From: Micrococcus sp. EYE_212
GTDB lineage: Bacteria > Actinomycetota > Actinomycetes > Actinomycetales > Micrococcaceae
Direction of reading: 5' to 3'
NCBI RefSeq assembly: GCF_023147585.1
Contig: NZ_JAHXOZ010000013.1
Coordinates: 1 to 64,000 of the forward strand
DNA: 64,000 nt
The notes under the pieces were generated by a model, which did no database searches, was not told the DNA's origin, and saw only the letters and a list, made by a program, of their open reading frames with translations. A program made the position numbers and the translations under genes. The stretch's first letter is position 1; each line of letters begins with the position of its first letter. Below are positions 55,112 through 63,513 of this stretch, one piece after another.

Positions 55112-55662
55112 TCAGCGGCGCGTCGCCTCGTCCGGGATCGCGGTGTGCAGGCTCGACCCGGGGTGGCCCTCGAACGCCTGCTCGGCGGCCGTGGGCGACT
55201 CGACGACGTCGTGACCGACCACGGAGGCCTCGTCGAACTTCACCTCGCCGGCGAGGACGGCGCGCGCGCGCTCCCCGTCGAGCTCCCCGACCCAGCGGCC
55301 GATGAGGAGGGTGGCCACGGCGTTGCCGGTGAAGTTGGTGAGCGCGCGGGCCTCGGACATGAACTTGTCGATGCCCACGATCACGCCCATGCCGCCGAGC
55401 AGCTCGGGGCGGTGCGCCTGCAGGCCGGCGGCCAGGGTGGCCAGGCCGGCGCCCGTCACGCCGGCGGCGCCCTTGGAGGCGATGATCATGAAGAGCAGCA
55501 GGCCGACCTGCTCGCCGAGGTTCATCTCCATCCCCATCGCGTTGGAGACGAAGAGGGCGGCCATCGTCAGGTAGATGGCGGTGCCGTCCAGGTTGAAGGA
55601 GTAGCGGTGCGGTCCTTCGGCTTCTTCGCCGTGGGCGGTGCGCCGGCGGTCGTGTGCGCCAT
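55112..55662 (-). pseudogene. dctA: C4-dicarboxylate/cation symporter (DctA/GltP type), internally deleted
   Basis: Start codon ATG 55662 with an AAAGGA ribosome-binding site opens an N-terminus (M-A-H-T-T-A-G-A-P-P-T-A-K-K-P-K-D-R) that switches, with a frame change near 55,608, into R-Y-S-F-N-L-D-G-T-A-I-Y-L-T-M-A-A, the late core of a DAACS symporter (P-T-G-Y-S-F-N-L-D-G-T in intact DctA). The C-terminal 150 residues are well preserved, with S-K-G-A-A-G-V-T-G and G-I-D-K-F-M-S-E-A-R-A-L-T-N. By comparison with E. coli DctA about 280-300 residues are missing. The native frame stops after 31 codons, so no transporter can be made. Confidence 0.85.
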
Positions 55663-55702
55663 GGCACGGTCCTTTCAGAGGGTGCGAGAGATGTCAAGGA
55701 TC

Positions 55703-55708
55703 ACCCTA
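55703..55708 (-). promoter_or_regulatory. -10 box (TAGGGT) of the symporter remnant
   Basis: TANNNT hexamer about 40 nt before the remnant start codon, so promoter and ribosome-binding site appear to have survived the deletion. Confidence 0.45.
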
Positions 55709-55748
55709 CGATGAGATGAGCGCCACTTCGGCCACGCACGGCATTGCG

Positions 55749-55789
55749 ACGGGGGCGGGAGAGGCCGGCCGGCCTTCCCACCCCCGTCA
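55749..55789. terminator. Terminator after prpE
   Basis: GACGGGGGCGGGA (55749-55761) and TCCCACCCCCGTC (55777-55789) form 13-bp arms with one mismatch around a GGCCGGCC-containing loop, 24 nt after the prpE stop codon. Confidence 0.75.
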
Positions 55790-55812
55790 CGGCGCGTGCC
55801 CTCGACGCGGCC

Positions 55813-57768
55813 TCAGCGCTGCGGGTGCAGGAGCCGGCGCAGATCGTCCAGGACGGAGGCGTCCTCGATCGTGGAGGGCACCGTGTACTCCTCGCCGTCC
55901 GCCATCTGGCGCATGGTCTTGCGCAGGATCTTGCCGGAGCGGGTCTTGGGCAGGGCGTCCACGATCGCGACGTCGCGGAAGTCGGCCACGGGGCCCACGC
56001 CCCGCCGCACCGCCTGGCGCAGCTCGTCGAGGAGCGCGGCCTCCGCCGGGGAGCCCGGCTCCGGCGTCTCCGCCCCGGACTTGAGCACCACGTAGCCGGA
56101 GGGGCGCTGGCCCTTGAGCGGATCCGCGAGCCCGACGACGGCACACTCCGCCACGGCCGGGTGCGCGGCGAGCGCCGCCTCGAGGACGCCCGTGGAGAGG
56201 CGGTGCCCGGACACGTTGATGACGTCGTCGGTGCGGCCCAGGACGAACACGTAGCCGTCCTCGTCCACGAGGCCCGAGTCGCCCGTCGCGTAGTGGCCCT
56301 CGAAGGCGGAGAGGTAGGAGTCGATGTACCGCTGGTCGTCGCCCCACAGGGTGGGCAGGGTGCCCGGGGGCAGGGGGAGGCGCACCGCGATGTTCCCCTC
56401 CTCTCCGGGGCCCACCGGCTCGCCCAGGCCGTCCAGCACCACGAGGTCGAATCCGGGCGAGGGCACGGATGAGGAGCCGATCTTCACGGGCAGCTCCTCC
56501 AGCCCCACCGGGTTCGCGGCGATCGCCCAGCCCGTCTCCGTCTGCCACCAGTGGTCGATGACCGGCATGCCCAGCAGGCCCTCGATCCAGCGCTGGGTCT
56601 CCGGGTCCAGGCGCTCGCCGGCGGCGTAGAAGTGCGCGAGCGTGCTGAGATCGTGCTCCTTCATGAGCGCGCCCTCGGGGTCCTGACGGCGGATGGCGCG
56701 CAGCGCGGTGGGGGCCGTGAAGAAGGAGCGGACGCCGTGGTCCTCGATCAGGCGCCAGAACGCCCCCGCATCGGGCGTGCCCACGGGCTTGCCCTCGTAC
56801 ATGACGGTGGTCGCTCCGGCCAGCAGCGGACCGTAGACGATGTAGGAGTGGCCGACCACCCAGCCCACGTCCGAGGCGGTGCACATGGCCTGGTCCGGGC
56901 CGACGTCGTAGATGTTCTCCATGGTCCACCGCAGGGCCACGGCGTGTCCGCCGTTGTCCCGGACCACACCCTTGGGCCTGCCCGTGGTCCCGGAGGTGTA
57001 GAGCACGTAGAGCGGATCGGTGGCGGCGACGTCCACGCAGGCGGCCGGCTCAGCGGCGGCCACGGCCTCGTCCCAGTCCTTCCACGCCGCTCCCCCACGC
57101 TCGGCGACGTCGGCCAGCGCGGTCTCGAAGCCGTCGCGGTGGTGGACGAGGACCGTCCGCACCGGGTGCGAAGCCGTCTCGAGCGCCTCGGCGACGGCGG
57201 GCAGGTACTCCACGCGGCGCTTCGGCTCGATGCCGCCCGAGCACGTCAGCACGACGTCGGGCGCGGCGTCGTCGATGCGGGCGGCGAGCTCGCGCGGGGC
57301 GAAGCCGCCGAAGACCACCGAGTGGACGGCGCCGAGGCGGGCGCACGCGAGCATCGCGACGGGCGCCTGCGGGATCATCGGCAGGTAGACGAGCACGCGG
57401 TCCCCCTTGCCCACCCCCTGGGCCGCGAGGGCGCCCGCGAGCGCGGCCACCTCGTCCCGCAGCTGCGCGTAGGTGTAGCGGGTGACCGTGCCGGTCATCG
57501 CCGAGTCGTGGACCAGCGCGAGCGCGTCGCCGCGGCCGGCGTCCACGTGGCGGTCCAGGCAGTTGTGGGCGGTGTTCAGGACGCCGTCCGGGAACCAGCG
57601 GTGCAGGGGCGCGTTCGAGGAGTCGACCGCGCGCGTGGGCGGGGTGGTCCAGTCGATCGCCTGGGCCGCCTCGAGCCAGAACCCCTCCGGGTCGGCGAGG
57701 GAGCGGGCGTGGACGTCTGCGTAGGAGCTGCGGGTGCCGAGGGCCGGGGATGCGTCGGGAGTCGCCAT
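55813..57768 (-). CDS. prpE: Propionyl-CoA synthetase (acetyl-CoA synthetase family)
   Basis: 651-residue ANL-superfamily ligase. Y-T-S-G-T-T-G-R-P-K-G (about 257-267) is the ATP loop; W-W-Q-T-E-T-G-W is the adenylate-binding motif; the C-terminal K-T-R-S-G-K-I-L-R-K holds the catalytic lysine that Pat acetyltransferases modify. Its preference for propionate over acetate is inferred from the divergent prpDBC genes. ATG 57768 lies 6 nt after TACGAT (57775-57780), implying a leaderless message. Next to it toward the GntR gene is a TGTATACA operator-like palindrome. Confidence 0.9.
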   Translation of the reverse strand: MATPDASPALGTRSSYADVHARSLADPEGFWLEAAQAIDWTTPPTRAVDSSNAPLHRWFPDGVLNTAHNCLDRHVDAGRGDALALVHDSAMTGTVTRYTYAQLRDEVAALAGALAAQGVGKGDRVLVYLPMIPQAPVAMLACARLGAVHSVVFGGFAPRELAARIDDAAPDVVLTCSGGIEPKRRVEYLPAVAEALETASHPVRTVLVHHRDGFETALADVAERGGAAWKDWDEAVAAAEPAACVDVAATDPLYVLYTSGTTGRPKGVVRDNGGHAVALRWTMENIYDVGPDQAMCTASDVGWVVGHSYIVYGPLLAGATTVMYEGKPVGTPDAGAFWRLIEDHGVRSFFTAPTALRAIRRQDPEGALMKEHDLSTLAHFYAAGERLDPETQRWIEGLLGMPVIDHWWQTETGWAIAANPVGLEELPVKIGSSSVPSPGFDLVVLDGLGEPVGPGEEGNIAVRLPLPPGTLPTLWGDDQRYIDSYLSAFEGHYATGDSGLVDEDGYVFVLGRTDDVINVSGHRLSTGVLEAALAAHPAVAECAVVGLADPLKGQRPSGYVVLKSGAETPEPGSPAEAALLDELRQAVRRGVGPVADFRDVAIVDALPKTRSGKILRKTMRQMADGEEYTVPSTIEDASVLDDLRRLLHPQR

Positions 57769-57774
57769 GCCGCG

Positions 57775-57780
57775 ATCGTA
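57775..57780 (-). promoter_or_regulatory. -10 box (TACGAT) of prpE
   Basis: TANNNT hexamer exactly 6 nt before the prpE ATG on the minus strand. Confidence 0.55.
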
Positions 57781-57810
57781 GTGCGCCACATCACAGAGAT
57801 CAAGGGTTTC

Positions 57811-57818
57811 TGTATACA
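57811..57818. promoter_or_regulatory. GntR operator half of a pair (TGTATACA), prpE side
   Basis: Perfect 8-bp palindrome 31 bp upstream of the prpE -10 box, about 98 bp from an identical copy at the gntR promoter. GntR/FCD regulators often recognise TTGTATACAA-like sites. Binding is predicted, not shown. Confidence 0.55.
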
Positions 57819-57907
57819 TGTTCTCGCAACGGCAGGCCTGAGTGAGGACACCGAGGCGATTCTCAGGCGCATTCACCCCGATGGGGCCTTGGCGGTGGGG
57901 GGTGCCC

Positions 57908-57918
57908 GTGTATACACT
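57908..57918 (+). promoter_or_regulatory. gntR-prpDBC promoter with overlapping operator
   Basis: The palindrome GTGTATACAC (57908-57917) overlaps the -10 box TACACT (57913-57918), which lies exactly 6 nt before the gntR ATG. A repressor bound here would block its own promoter and thus the prp operon. Confidence 0.65.
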
Positions 57919-57924
57919 TCTGGC

Positions 57925-58611
57925 ATGCGAGCGAGTGAGCGGGCCTACCAGACGCTGAGGACGGAGATCCTCGAGTGGTCCCTGCCGCCCGGCGCCGGGC
58001 TCGCCGAGGTCGAGCTGGCCGAGCGGCTGGGGATCTCCCGCACCCCGGTCCGGGAGGCCATCTCCCGGCTCGTCGCGGACGGCCTGGCCGAACAGGCCAC
58101 GGGGCGCGGCGCCGTCGTGGCCGACATCTCCCTCGAGCAGGCGGACCAGCTGTTCGAGCTGCGGATCGCGCTCGAGTCCCTCCTCGCCCGGCGAGCCGCC
58201 CAGCGGGCGACGGACGAGGCGGCCGAGTCGCTGGCCGATCTGGCCGAGCGGTTCGCGGCCGCCGCGCCGTCCCTGCGCGCGGGGTCCGACCCGACCGCCT
58301 ACTACGCGATGACGTCCGAGCTGGACGCCTCGCTCGACGCCGCGGCGGACAACCCGTACCTCGTCTCGACCCTGCGGACACTGCGCCTGCACCTCGCGCG
58401 CCTGCGCCGGCTCGCGGCGAACGACCCGGCACGCCTGGCCACCTCCGCCGAGGAGCACGCGGACATCGCGTCCGCCGTCGCCTCCGGCGCCGCCGACCTG
58501 GCCGAGGCCACCACCCGCGTCCACCTGCACCACGCCTTCCACCACCTCACCCGGAGCCGTCGCGACGACGCCGGGGCCCTGCTGACCCCCACCGAAGGAG
58601 ACCGACCATGA
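57925..58611 (+). CDS. GntR-family (FCD) regulator of the methylcitrate operon
   Basis: 228 residues. N-terminal winged helix with [13 protein letters not shown] (11-23) and [15 protein letters not shown] (35-49), the GntR signature. C-terminal FCD-type all-helical ligand domain (about 75-220) with L-F-E-L-R-I-A-L-E and two histidine-rich stretches (H-L-H-H-A-F-H-H) suited to metal-assisted binding of a carboxylate such as methylcitrate (inferred). Leaderless start at ATG 57925; the stop overlaps prpD in ATGA, so regulator and operon are co-expressed. Confidence 0.9.
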   Translation: MRASERAYQTLRTEILEWSLPPGAGLAEVELAERLGISRTPVREAISRLVADGLAEQATGRGAVVADISLEQADQLFELRIALESLLARRAAQRATDEAAESLADLAERFAAAAPSLRAGSDPTAYYAMTSELDASLDAAADNPYLVSTLRTLRLHLARLRRLAANDPARLATSAEEHADIASAVASGAADLAEATTRVHLHHAFHHLTRSRRDDAGALLTPTEGDRP

Positions 58612-60134
58612 AGAACCACCACGTCCGCGTCCACCGCTCCGAGGAGAACCTCGAGCGCAAGGACCAGCTCGCCATGAAGCTCGCCGAGGTCGCCGTGGAC
58701 CCGGTGGAGATCCTCCCGGAGGTGGAGGAGATGATCGTCAACCGCATCATCGACAACGCCTCCGTCGCCGTCGCCTCGCTCCAGCGCGGCCCGATCGTCG
58801 CCGCCCGCGCCCAGGCGCTCGCCCACCCCGCCTCCACCGGCGGCGAGGGCGCCACCGTGTTCGGCATCGACCAGAAGGTCTCCCCCGAGTGGGCGGCCTG
58901 GGCCAACGGCGTGGCCGTGCGCGAGCTCGACTACCACGACACGTTCCTGGCCGCCGAGTACTCCCACCCCGGCGACAACATCCCGCCGATCCTCGCGGTC
59001 GCCCAGCACACGGGCCGTTCCGGCAAGGACCTCGTGCGCGGCATCGCGACCGGCTACGAGGTGCAGGTGGACCTCGTGAAGTCCATCAACCTGTACGGCC
59101 ACAAGATCGACCACGTCGCGCACATCGGCCCTTCGGCCTCCGCCGGCATCGGCACGCTCCTCGGCCTCGACGCCGAGACGATCTTCCAGGCCATCGGCCA
59201 GGGCCTGCACACGACGACGGCCACCCGCCAGTCCCGCAAGGGGGAGATCTCCACGTGGAAGGCCCACGCCCCGGCCTTCGCCGGCAAGATGGCCGTCGAG
59301 GCCGCGGACCGCGCGATGCGCGGCCAGACCTCCCCCGTGCCGATCTACGAGGGCGAGGACGGTGTCATCGCGTGGATGCTCGACGGCCCGGACGCCTCCT
59401 ACGAGGTCCCGCTGCCCGAGAAGGGCGAGCCCAAGCGCGGCATCCTGGACACCTACACCAAGGAGCACTCCGCGGAGTACCAGGCGCAGGCCTGGATCGA
59501 CCTCGCCCGCAAGCTGCACGGCGAGCACCCCGAGGCCACGGACCCGGAGAACGTGGCGTCCGTGCTGATCAAGACCTCGCACCACACCCACAACGTCATC
59601 GGCTCCGGCGCGAACGACCCCCAGAAGTACGACCCGACGGCGTCCCGCGAGACCCTCGACCACTCGATCCCCTACATCTTCACGGTGGCCCTCCAGGACG
59701 GCGCGTGGCACCACGTGGACTCCTACGCCCCGGAGCGCGCCGCGCGCCCGGACACCGTGGAGCTGTGGCACAAGGTCACCACGGTGGAGGATCCCGAGTG
59801 GACCCGCCGCTACCACTCCCTCGACCTGTCCGAGAAGGCGTTCGGCGGCGCCGTGGAGATCACGCTGGCCGACGGCACCGTCATCACGGACGAGATCGCG
59901 GTGGCCGACGCGCACCCGCTCGGCGCGCGCCCGTTCTCCCGCGAGCAGTACATCCAGAAGTTCCGCACCCTCGCCGAGGGCATCGTCACGCCCGAGGAGC
60001 AGGACCGCTTCCTCGCGGCCGCCCAGCGCGTGTCCGAGCTGGAGGCCGGCGAGCTGGACCAGCTCAACGTCCAGGCCGACCCGGCCTACCTGTCCGAGGC
60101 CGACCTGGCCGCCGCTCCGAAGGGCCTCTTCTGA
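58608..60134 (+). CDS. prpD: 2-methylcitrate dehydratase PrpD
   Basis: 508-residue MmgE/PrpD family enzyme that dehydrates 2-methylcitrate to 2-methylaconitate. Motifs include R-E-L-D-Y-H-D-T-F (about 105-113), H-P-G-D-N-I-P-P and [12 protein letters not shown]. An ideal GAAGGAG site precedes ATG 58608. No acnD or prpF gene is present, which fits the PrpD-dependent route where a housekeeping aconitase rehydrates the intermediate. Confidence 0.95.
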   Translation: MKNHHVRVHRSEENLERKDQLAMKLAEVAVDPVEILPEVEEMIVNRIIDNASVAVASLQRGPIVAARAQALAHPASTGGEGATVFGIDQKVSPEWAAWANGVAVRELDYHDTFLAAEYSHPGDNIPPILAVAQHTGRSGKDLVRGIATGYEVQVDLVKSINLYGHKIDHVAHIGPSASAGIGTLLGLDAETIFQAIGQGLHTTTATRQSRKGEISTWKAHAPAFAGKMAVEAADRAMRGQTSPVPIYEGEDGVIAWMLDGPDASYEVPLPEKGEPKRGILDTYTKEHSAEYQAQAWIDLARKLHGEHPEATDPENVASVLIKTSHHTHNVIGSGANDPQKYDPTASRETLDHSIPYIFTVALQDGAWHHVDSYAPERAARPDTVELWHKVTTVEDPEWTRRYHSLDLSEKAFGGAVEITLADGTVITDEIAVADAHPLGARPFSREQYIQKFRTLAEGIVTPEEQDRFLAAAQRVSELEAGELDQLNVQADPAYLSEADLAAAPKGLF

Positions 60135-61072
60135 TGCTGTACTCCACGAAGACCGCCGAACAGAAGCGCAGGGACCTCCGCGAGACCCTCGCGAAGGGCG
60201 GCGCGCAGCAGTTCCCCGGCGCGTTCACCCCGCTCACCGCGAAGCTCATCGAGGAGAAGGGGTTCCCGGGCGTCTACATCTCCGGAGCCGTGCTCGCCAA
60301 TGAGCTCGGCCTGCCCGACGTCGGGCTGACCACGCTGACCGAGGTGGCCCAGCGCGGCGGGCAGATCGCCCGCCTCACGGACCTGCCCTGCCTGATCGAC
60401 GCGGACACGGGCTTCGGCGAGCCGATGAACGTGGCCCGCACCGTGCAGGAGCTCGAGAACGCCGGACTCGCCGGATGCCACATCGAGGACCAGTTCAACC
60501 CGAAGCGGTGCGGCCACCTCGACGGCAAGAACATGGTGGACCTGGACACCGCCGTCAAGCGCATCGCCGCCGCGGTGGACGCCCGCCGGGACCCGAACTT
60601 CCTCGTCATGGCGCGCACCGACCTGCGCGCCGTCGAGGGCCTGGACGCCGCGATCGCCCGCATGAAGGCGCTCGTGGAGGCCGGCGCGGACGCGATCTTC
60701 CCGGAGGCACTGAAGGACATCGGCGAGTTCGAGACCGTGTGTCGCGAGCTGGAGCCCCTCGGGGTCCCGGTCCTGGCGAACATGACCGAGTTCGGCAAGT
60801 CCGAGCTGTTCACCCGCCGGCAGCTGGCCGACGCCGGCGTCGCGATGGTGATCTACCCGGTCACCCTGCTGCGCTCCGCGATGGGCGCCGCCGAGCGTGT
60901 GCTCGACGCGATCTCGTCCGAGGGCACCCAGCAGTCGCAGGTGGAGCACATGCTCACCCGCGCCCGCCTGTACGAGCTCGTGGACTACGAGGCCTACAAC
61001 GCCTTCGACACCGGCATCTTCAACTTCGACGTGCCGACCACGGACATCGAGTCCAACAACGCCAATCTCTGA
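60134..61072 (+). CDS. prpB: 2-methylisocitrate lyase PrpB
   Basis: 312-residue isocitrate-lyase-superfamily enzyme that splits 2-methylisocitrate into pyruvate and succinate. The catalytic loop N-P-K-R-C-G-H (about 119-125) has the active cysteine; D-A-D-T-G-F-G-E binds Mg/substrate. ATG 60134 shares one base with the prpD stop (TGATG). K-R-C-G-H (not the K-K-C-G-H of many homologues) is a conservative change. Confidence 0.95.
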   Translation: MLYSTKTAEQKRRDLRETLAKGGAQQFPGAFTPLTAKLIEEKGFPGVYISGAVLANELGLPDVGLTTLTEVAQRGGQIARLTDLPCLIDADTGFGEPMNVARTVQELENAGLAGCHIEDQFNPKRCGHLDGKNMVDLDTAVKRIAAAVDARRDPNFLVMARTDLRAVEGLDAAIARMKALVEAGADAIFPEALKDIGEFETVCRELEPLGVPVLANMTEFGKSELFTRRQLADAGVAMVIYPVTLLRSAMGAAERVLDAISSEGTQQSQVEHMLTRARLYELVDYEAYNAFDTGIFNFDVPTTDIESNNANL

Positions 61073-61092
61073 CCGTCACCGTTGACACCACC

Positions 61093-61118
61093 GCGGCCCG
61101 CCCGCCCGGGCGGGCCGC
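61093..61118. promoter_or_regulatory. Intercistronic hairpin between prpB and prpC
   Basis: GCGGCCCGCCCG (61093-61104) and CGGGCGGGCCGC (61107-61118), perfect 12-bp arms with a 2-nt centre. Directly after it TCCT and AGGA (61122-61132) could pair and cover the AGGAGG ribosome-binding site of prpC. This may be a processing or attenuation signal. Confidence 0.6.
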
Positions 61119-61139
61119 CTCTCCTCTAGGAGGCACATC

Positions 61140-62285
61140 ATGACCGAGACCGAGATCAAGAAGGGCCTGGCCGGCGTCGTCGTGGACACCACGGCGGTCT
61201 CCAAGGTCAACCCCGAGACCAACTCCCTGCTCTACCGCGGCTACCCCGTGCAAGACCTCGCGGCGAGCCTGCCGTTCGAGGCCGTCGCGCTGCTGCTCTG
61301 GACCGGCGAGCTGCCCTCGGACGAGGAGCTCTCCGAGTTCGAGCGCTTCGAGCGCGCCCACCGCGTCCTGGACCCGAAGGTGAAGGCCGCGATCGACCTG
61401 CTCCCCACGGACTGCCACCCCATGGACGTGGGCCGCACCGCCGTGTCCGTGCTGGGCGCCAACCACCCGAAGGCGGAGGACTCCTCCCCGGAGGCCGAGC
61501 TGGAGAAGGCCAAGGCGCTGTTCGCGGCGTTCCCGGCCGTCGTCGCCTACGACCAGCGCCGCCGCCGCGGCCAGGACGTCGTGGAGCCCCGCGAGGACCT
61601 GGACTACTCGCAGAACTTCCTCTGGATGACGTTCGGCGAGGAGGCCGCCCCCGAGGTGGTGGACGCGTTCCGCGTCTCGATGGTGCTCTACGCCGAGCAC
61701 TCCTTCAACGCGTCCACCTTCACGGCGCGCGTCATCACCTCCACGCTCTCCGACCTGCACTCGGCCGTGACCGGCGCGATCGGCGCGCTCAAGGGCCCGC
61801 TGCACGGCGGCGCGAACGAGGCCGTCATGCACACCTTCGACGAGATCGGCATCCGCCAGGAGGAGTCCCGCGAGGACGCCGCCGCCCGGTCGAAGGCGTG
61901 GATGGAGGACGCGCTGGCCCAGAAGAAGAAGGTCATGGGCTTCGGGCACCGCGTGTACAAGAAGGGCGACTCCCGGGTGCCCACCATGAAGGCCGCGCTG
62001 GACCGCATGATCGAGCACTACGGACGGCACGAGATGCTCGGCCTGTACGACGGTCTCGAGCAGGCCATGGACGAGGCGAAGCAGATCAAGCCGAACCTCG
62101 ACTACCCGGCCGGCCCGACCTACCACCTCATGGGCTTCGACACCGAGATGTTCACGCCGATCTTCATTGCCGCGCGCATCACCGGCTGGACCGCTCACAT
62201 CATGGAGCAGCGCGCCGCCAACGCGCTGATCCGCCCCCTCTCGGCCTACGACGGCCCCGAGCAGCGCGAGCTGCCCCAGCAGTGA
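61140..62285 (+). CDS. prpC: 2-methylcitrate synthase PrpC
   Basis: 381-residue citrate-synthase-fold enzyme that condenses propionyl-CoA with oxaloacetate. Catalytic residues: His in G-P-L-H-G-G-A-N-E (about 221-229), His in M-G-F-G-H-R-V-Y-K, and Asp in G-F-D-T-E-M-F-T-P. Short length and location after prpDB favour methylcitrate over housekeeping citrate synthase. AGGAGG lies 5-10 nt before ATG 61140. Last gene of the operon. Confidence 0.94.
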   Translation: MTETEIKKGLAGVVVDTTAVSKVNPETNSLLYRGYPVQDLAASLPFEAVALLLWTGELPSDEELSEFERFERAHRVLDPKVKAAIDLLPTDCHPMDVGRTAVSVLGANHPKAEDSSPEAELEKAKALFAAFPAVVAYDQRRRRGQDVVEPREDLDYSQNFLWMTFGEEAAPEVVDAFRVSMVLYAEHSFNASTFTARVITSTLSDLHSAVTGAIGALKGPLHGGANEAVMHTFDEIGIRQEESREDAAARSKAWMEDALAQKKKVMGFGHRVYKKGDSRVPTMKAALDRMIEHYGRHEMLGLYDGLEQAMDEAKQIKPNLDYPAGPTYHLMGFDTEMFTPIFIAARITGWTAHIMEQRAANALIRPLSAYDGPEQRELPQQ

Positions 62286-62304
62286 GCACCCCCTCTCCGC
62301 AGAG

Positions 62305-62353
62305 TGGTCACGACACGCCGTCTGCACAAACGGCACACGGCGTGTCGTGACCA
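62305..62353. terminator. prp operon terminator, 17-bp stem
   Basis: TGGTCACGACACGCCGT (62305-62321) and ACGGCGTGTCGTGACCA (62337-62353) are perfect inverted arms with a 15-nt loop, 19 nt after the prpC stop. Confidence 0.75.
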
Positions 62354-62411
62354 GCCTGCGGGGTCAGATCCAGGGCCGCGGCCGGACCGGCGGTCACGAC
62401 CTGACCCACGA

Positions 62412-62455
62412 CGACGGCGGGTCGCCCCCCCCACACGGGAGGCGGCCCGCCGTCG
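62412..62455. terminator. xerD terminator
   Basis: CGACGGCGGG (62412-62421) and CCCGCCGTCG (62446-62455), perfect 10-bp arms with inner CGCC/GGCG pairing, 29 nt beyond the xerD stop on the minus strand. With the prp terminator it separates convergent units. Confidence 0.7.
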
Positions 62456-62484
62456 GCGTGCCGGCCCGGGTCAGCGTGCGCGGG

Positions 62485-63513
62485 TCAGCGTGCCCGCGGG
62501 TGCGCCATGGCGTAGACCTCGCGCAGCGACTCGACGGTGACGAGCGTGTACACCTGCGTGGTGGTGACGGAGGCGTGGCCCAGCAGCTCCTGCACGACGC
62601 GCACGTCCGCGCCGCCGGCCAGCAGGTGTGTGGCGAAGCAGTGGCGCAGCGTGTGCGGGGAGACCTCGGCGTCGATCCCGGCGCGCTCCGCCGCTCGCTT
62701 CAGCACGGCCCATGCGGACTGCCGGGAGAGCCGTCCGCCGCGCCGGTTCACGAACAGCGCGGGCGAGGAGGCCGTCGCCCCGCCCACCATCGCGGGCCGG
62801 CCCCGCACGAGCCACGCCTCGAGGGCCTCGGACGCGTACGAGCCGACGGGCACCACGCGCTCCTTCGAGCCCTTGCCGAACAGGCGCACCACGGGCTGGC
62901 CGCCGTCGCCGTCCTCGACGCCCCTGAGCCCCACGACGTCGTCCACGTCCAGGCCGACGACCTCGGAGATGCGCGCTCCGGTGCCGTACAGGAACTCCAG
63001 CAGGGCGCGGTCCCGCAGCCCCGCCGGGGTGTCCACGGAGACGGACTCGAGCAGCGCGGTCACCTGCTCCACGGGCAGCGCCTTCGGGAGGCGGGCACCG
63101 GGCCGCGGGGGATGGACGTCCCGCGCGGGGTCGGACTCGGTGATCCCCTCGAGCGCCCAGAACCGATGCAGGCCGCGCACCGCGGCGAGCACCCGCGCGG
63201 CCGAGCGCACCGCGAGGGGCCGGCCGCCGTCGGCTCCGGTGCCGAGCGCCTGGAGGAAGCCGGAGACGTGCCCCGGCTCCACGGCGCGCGGCTCGCTGAT
63301 GCCGTGTGCGTCCAGCCAGGCCCGGTATCGCTGGAGGTCGCGCCGGTACGCGGCCAGCGTGTTCGCCGCCAGTCCCCGCTCGACGGCGAGGTGGTCCAGA
63401 TGTCGCCGGATCGGGGCCGCGAGCGGCGAGGGTGCGTCGGGTTCGCGCCCGGTCCCACCGGGCTCGCCCTGTCCCCCCGTGCCGCCGGCCGTCGTCGTCC
63501 TCGCCGCGTTCAC
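62485..63513 (-). CDS. xerD: Site-specific tyrosine recombinase XerD
   Basis: 342-residue recombinase that, with XerC, resolves chromosome dimers at dif. The N-terminal SAM-like core-binding domain (about 30-120) includes [15 protein letters not shown]. Catalytic Arg in G-T-G-A-R-I-S-E, Lys in G-K-G-S-K-E-R, H-x-x-R in H-T-L-R-H-C, His in L-G-H-A-S and nucleophile Tyr in T-Q-V-Y-T are all present. GTG 63513 overlaps the Nudix stop in GTGA. The conserved Nudix-xerD pairing shows this is the chromosomal XerD, not a phage integrase. Confidence 0.93.
   Translation of the reverse strand: MNAARTTTAGGTGGQGEPGGTGREPDAPSPLAAPIRRHLDHLAVERGLAANTLAAYRRDLQRYRAWLDAHGISEPRAVEPGHVSGFLQALGTGADGGRPLAVRSAARVLAAVRGLHRFWALEGITESDPARDVHPPRPGARLPKALPVEQVTALLESVSVDTPAGLRDRALLEFLYGTGARISEVVGLDVDDVVGLRGVEDGDGGQPVVRLFGKGSKERVVPVGSYASEALEAWLVRGRPAMVGGATASSPALFVNRRGGRLSRQSAWAVLKRAAERAGIDAEVSPHTLRHCFATHLLAGGADVRVVQELLGHASVTTTQVYTLVTVESLREVYAMAHPRAR

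Noticed and set aside
62305-62353. 17-bp inverted repeat near xerD considered as a recombination or attachment site
   Set aside because: Location 19 nt after prpC, single occurrence and a hairpin-sized loop fit a terminator; dif sites have 11-bp arms with a 6-bp centre.
62485-63513. Phage or integrative-element integrase
   Set aside because: The gene overlaps a Nudix gene as in other actinobacterial chromosomes and has XerD length and motifs; no phage genes or attachment repeats are nearby.
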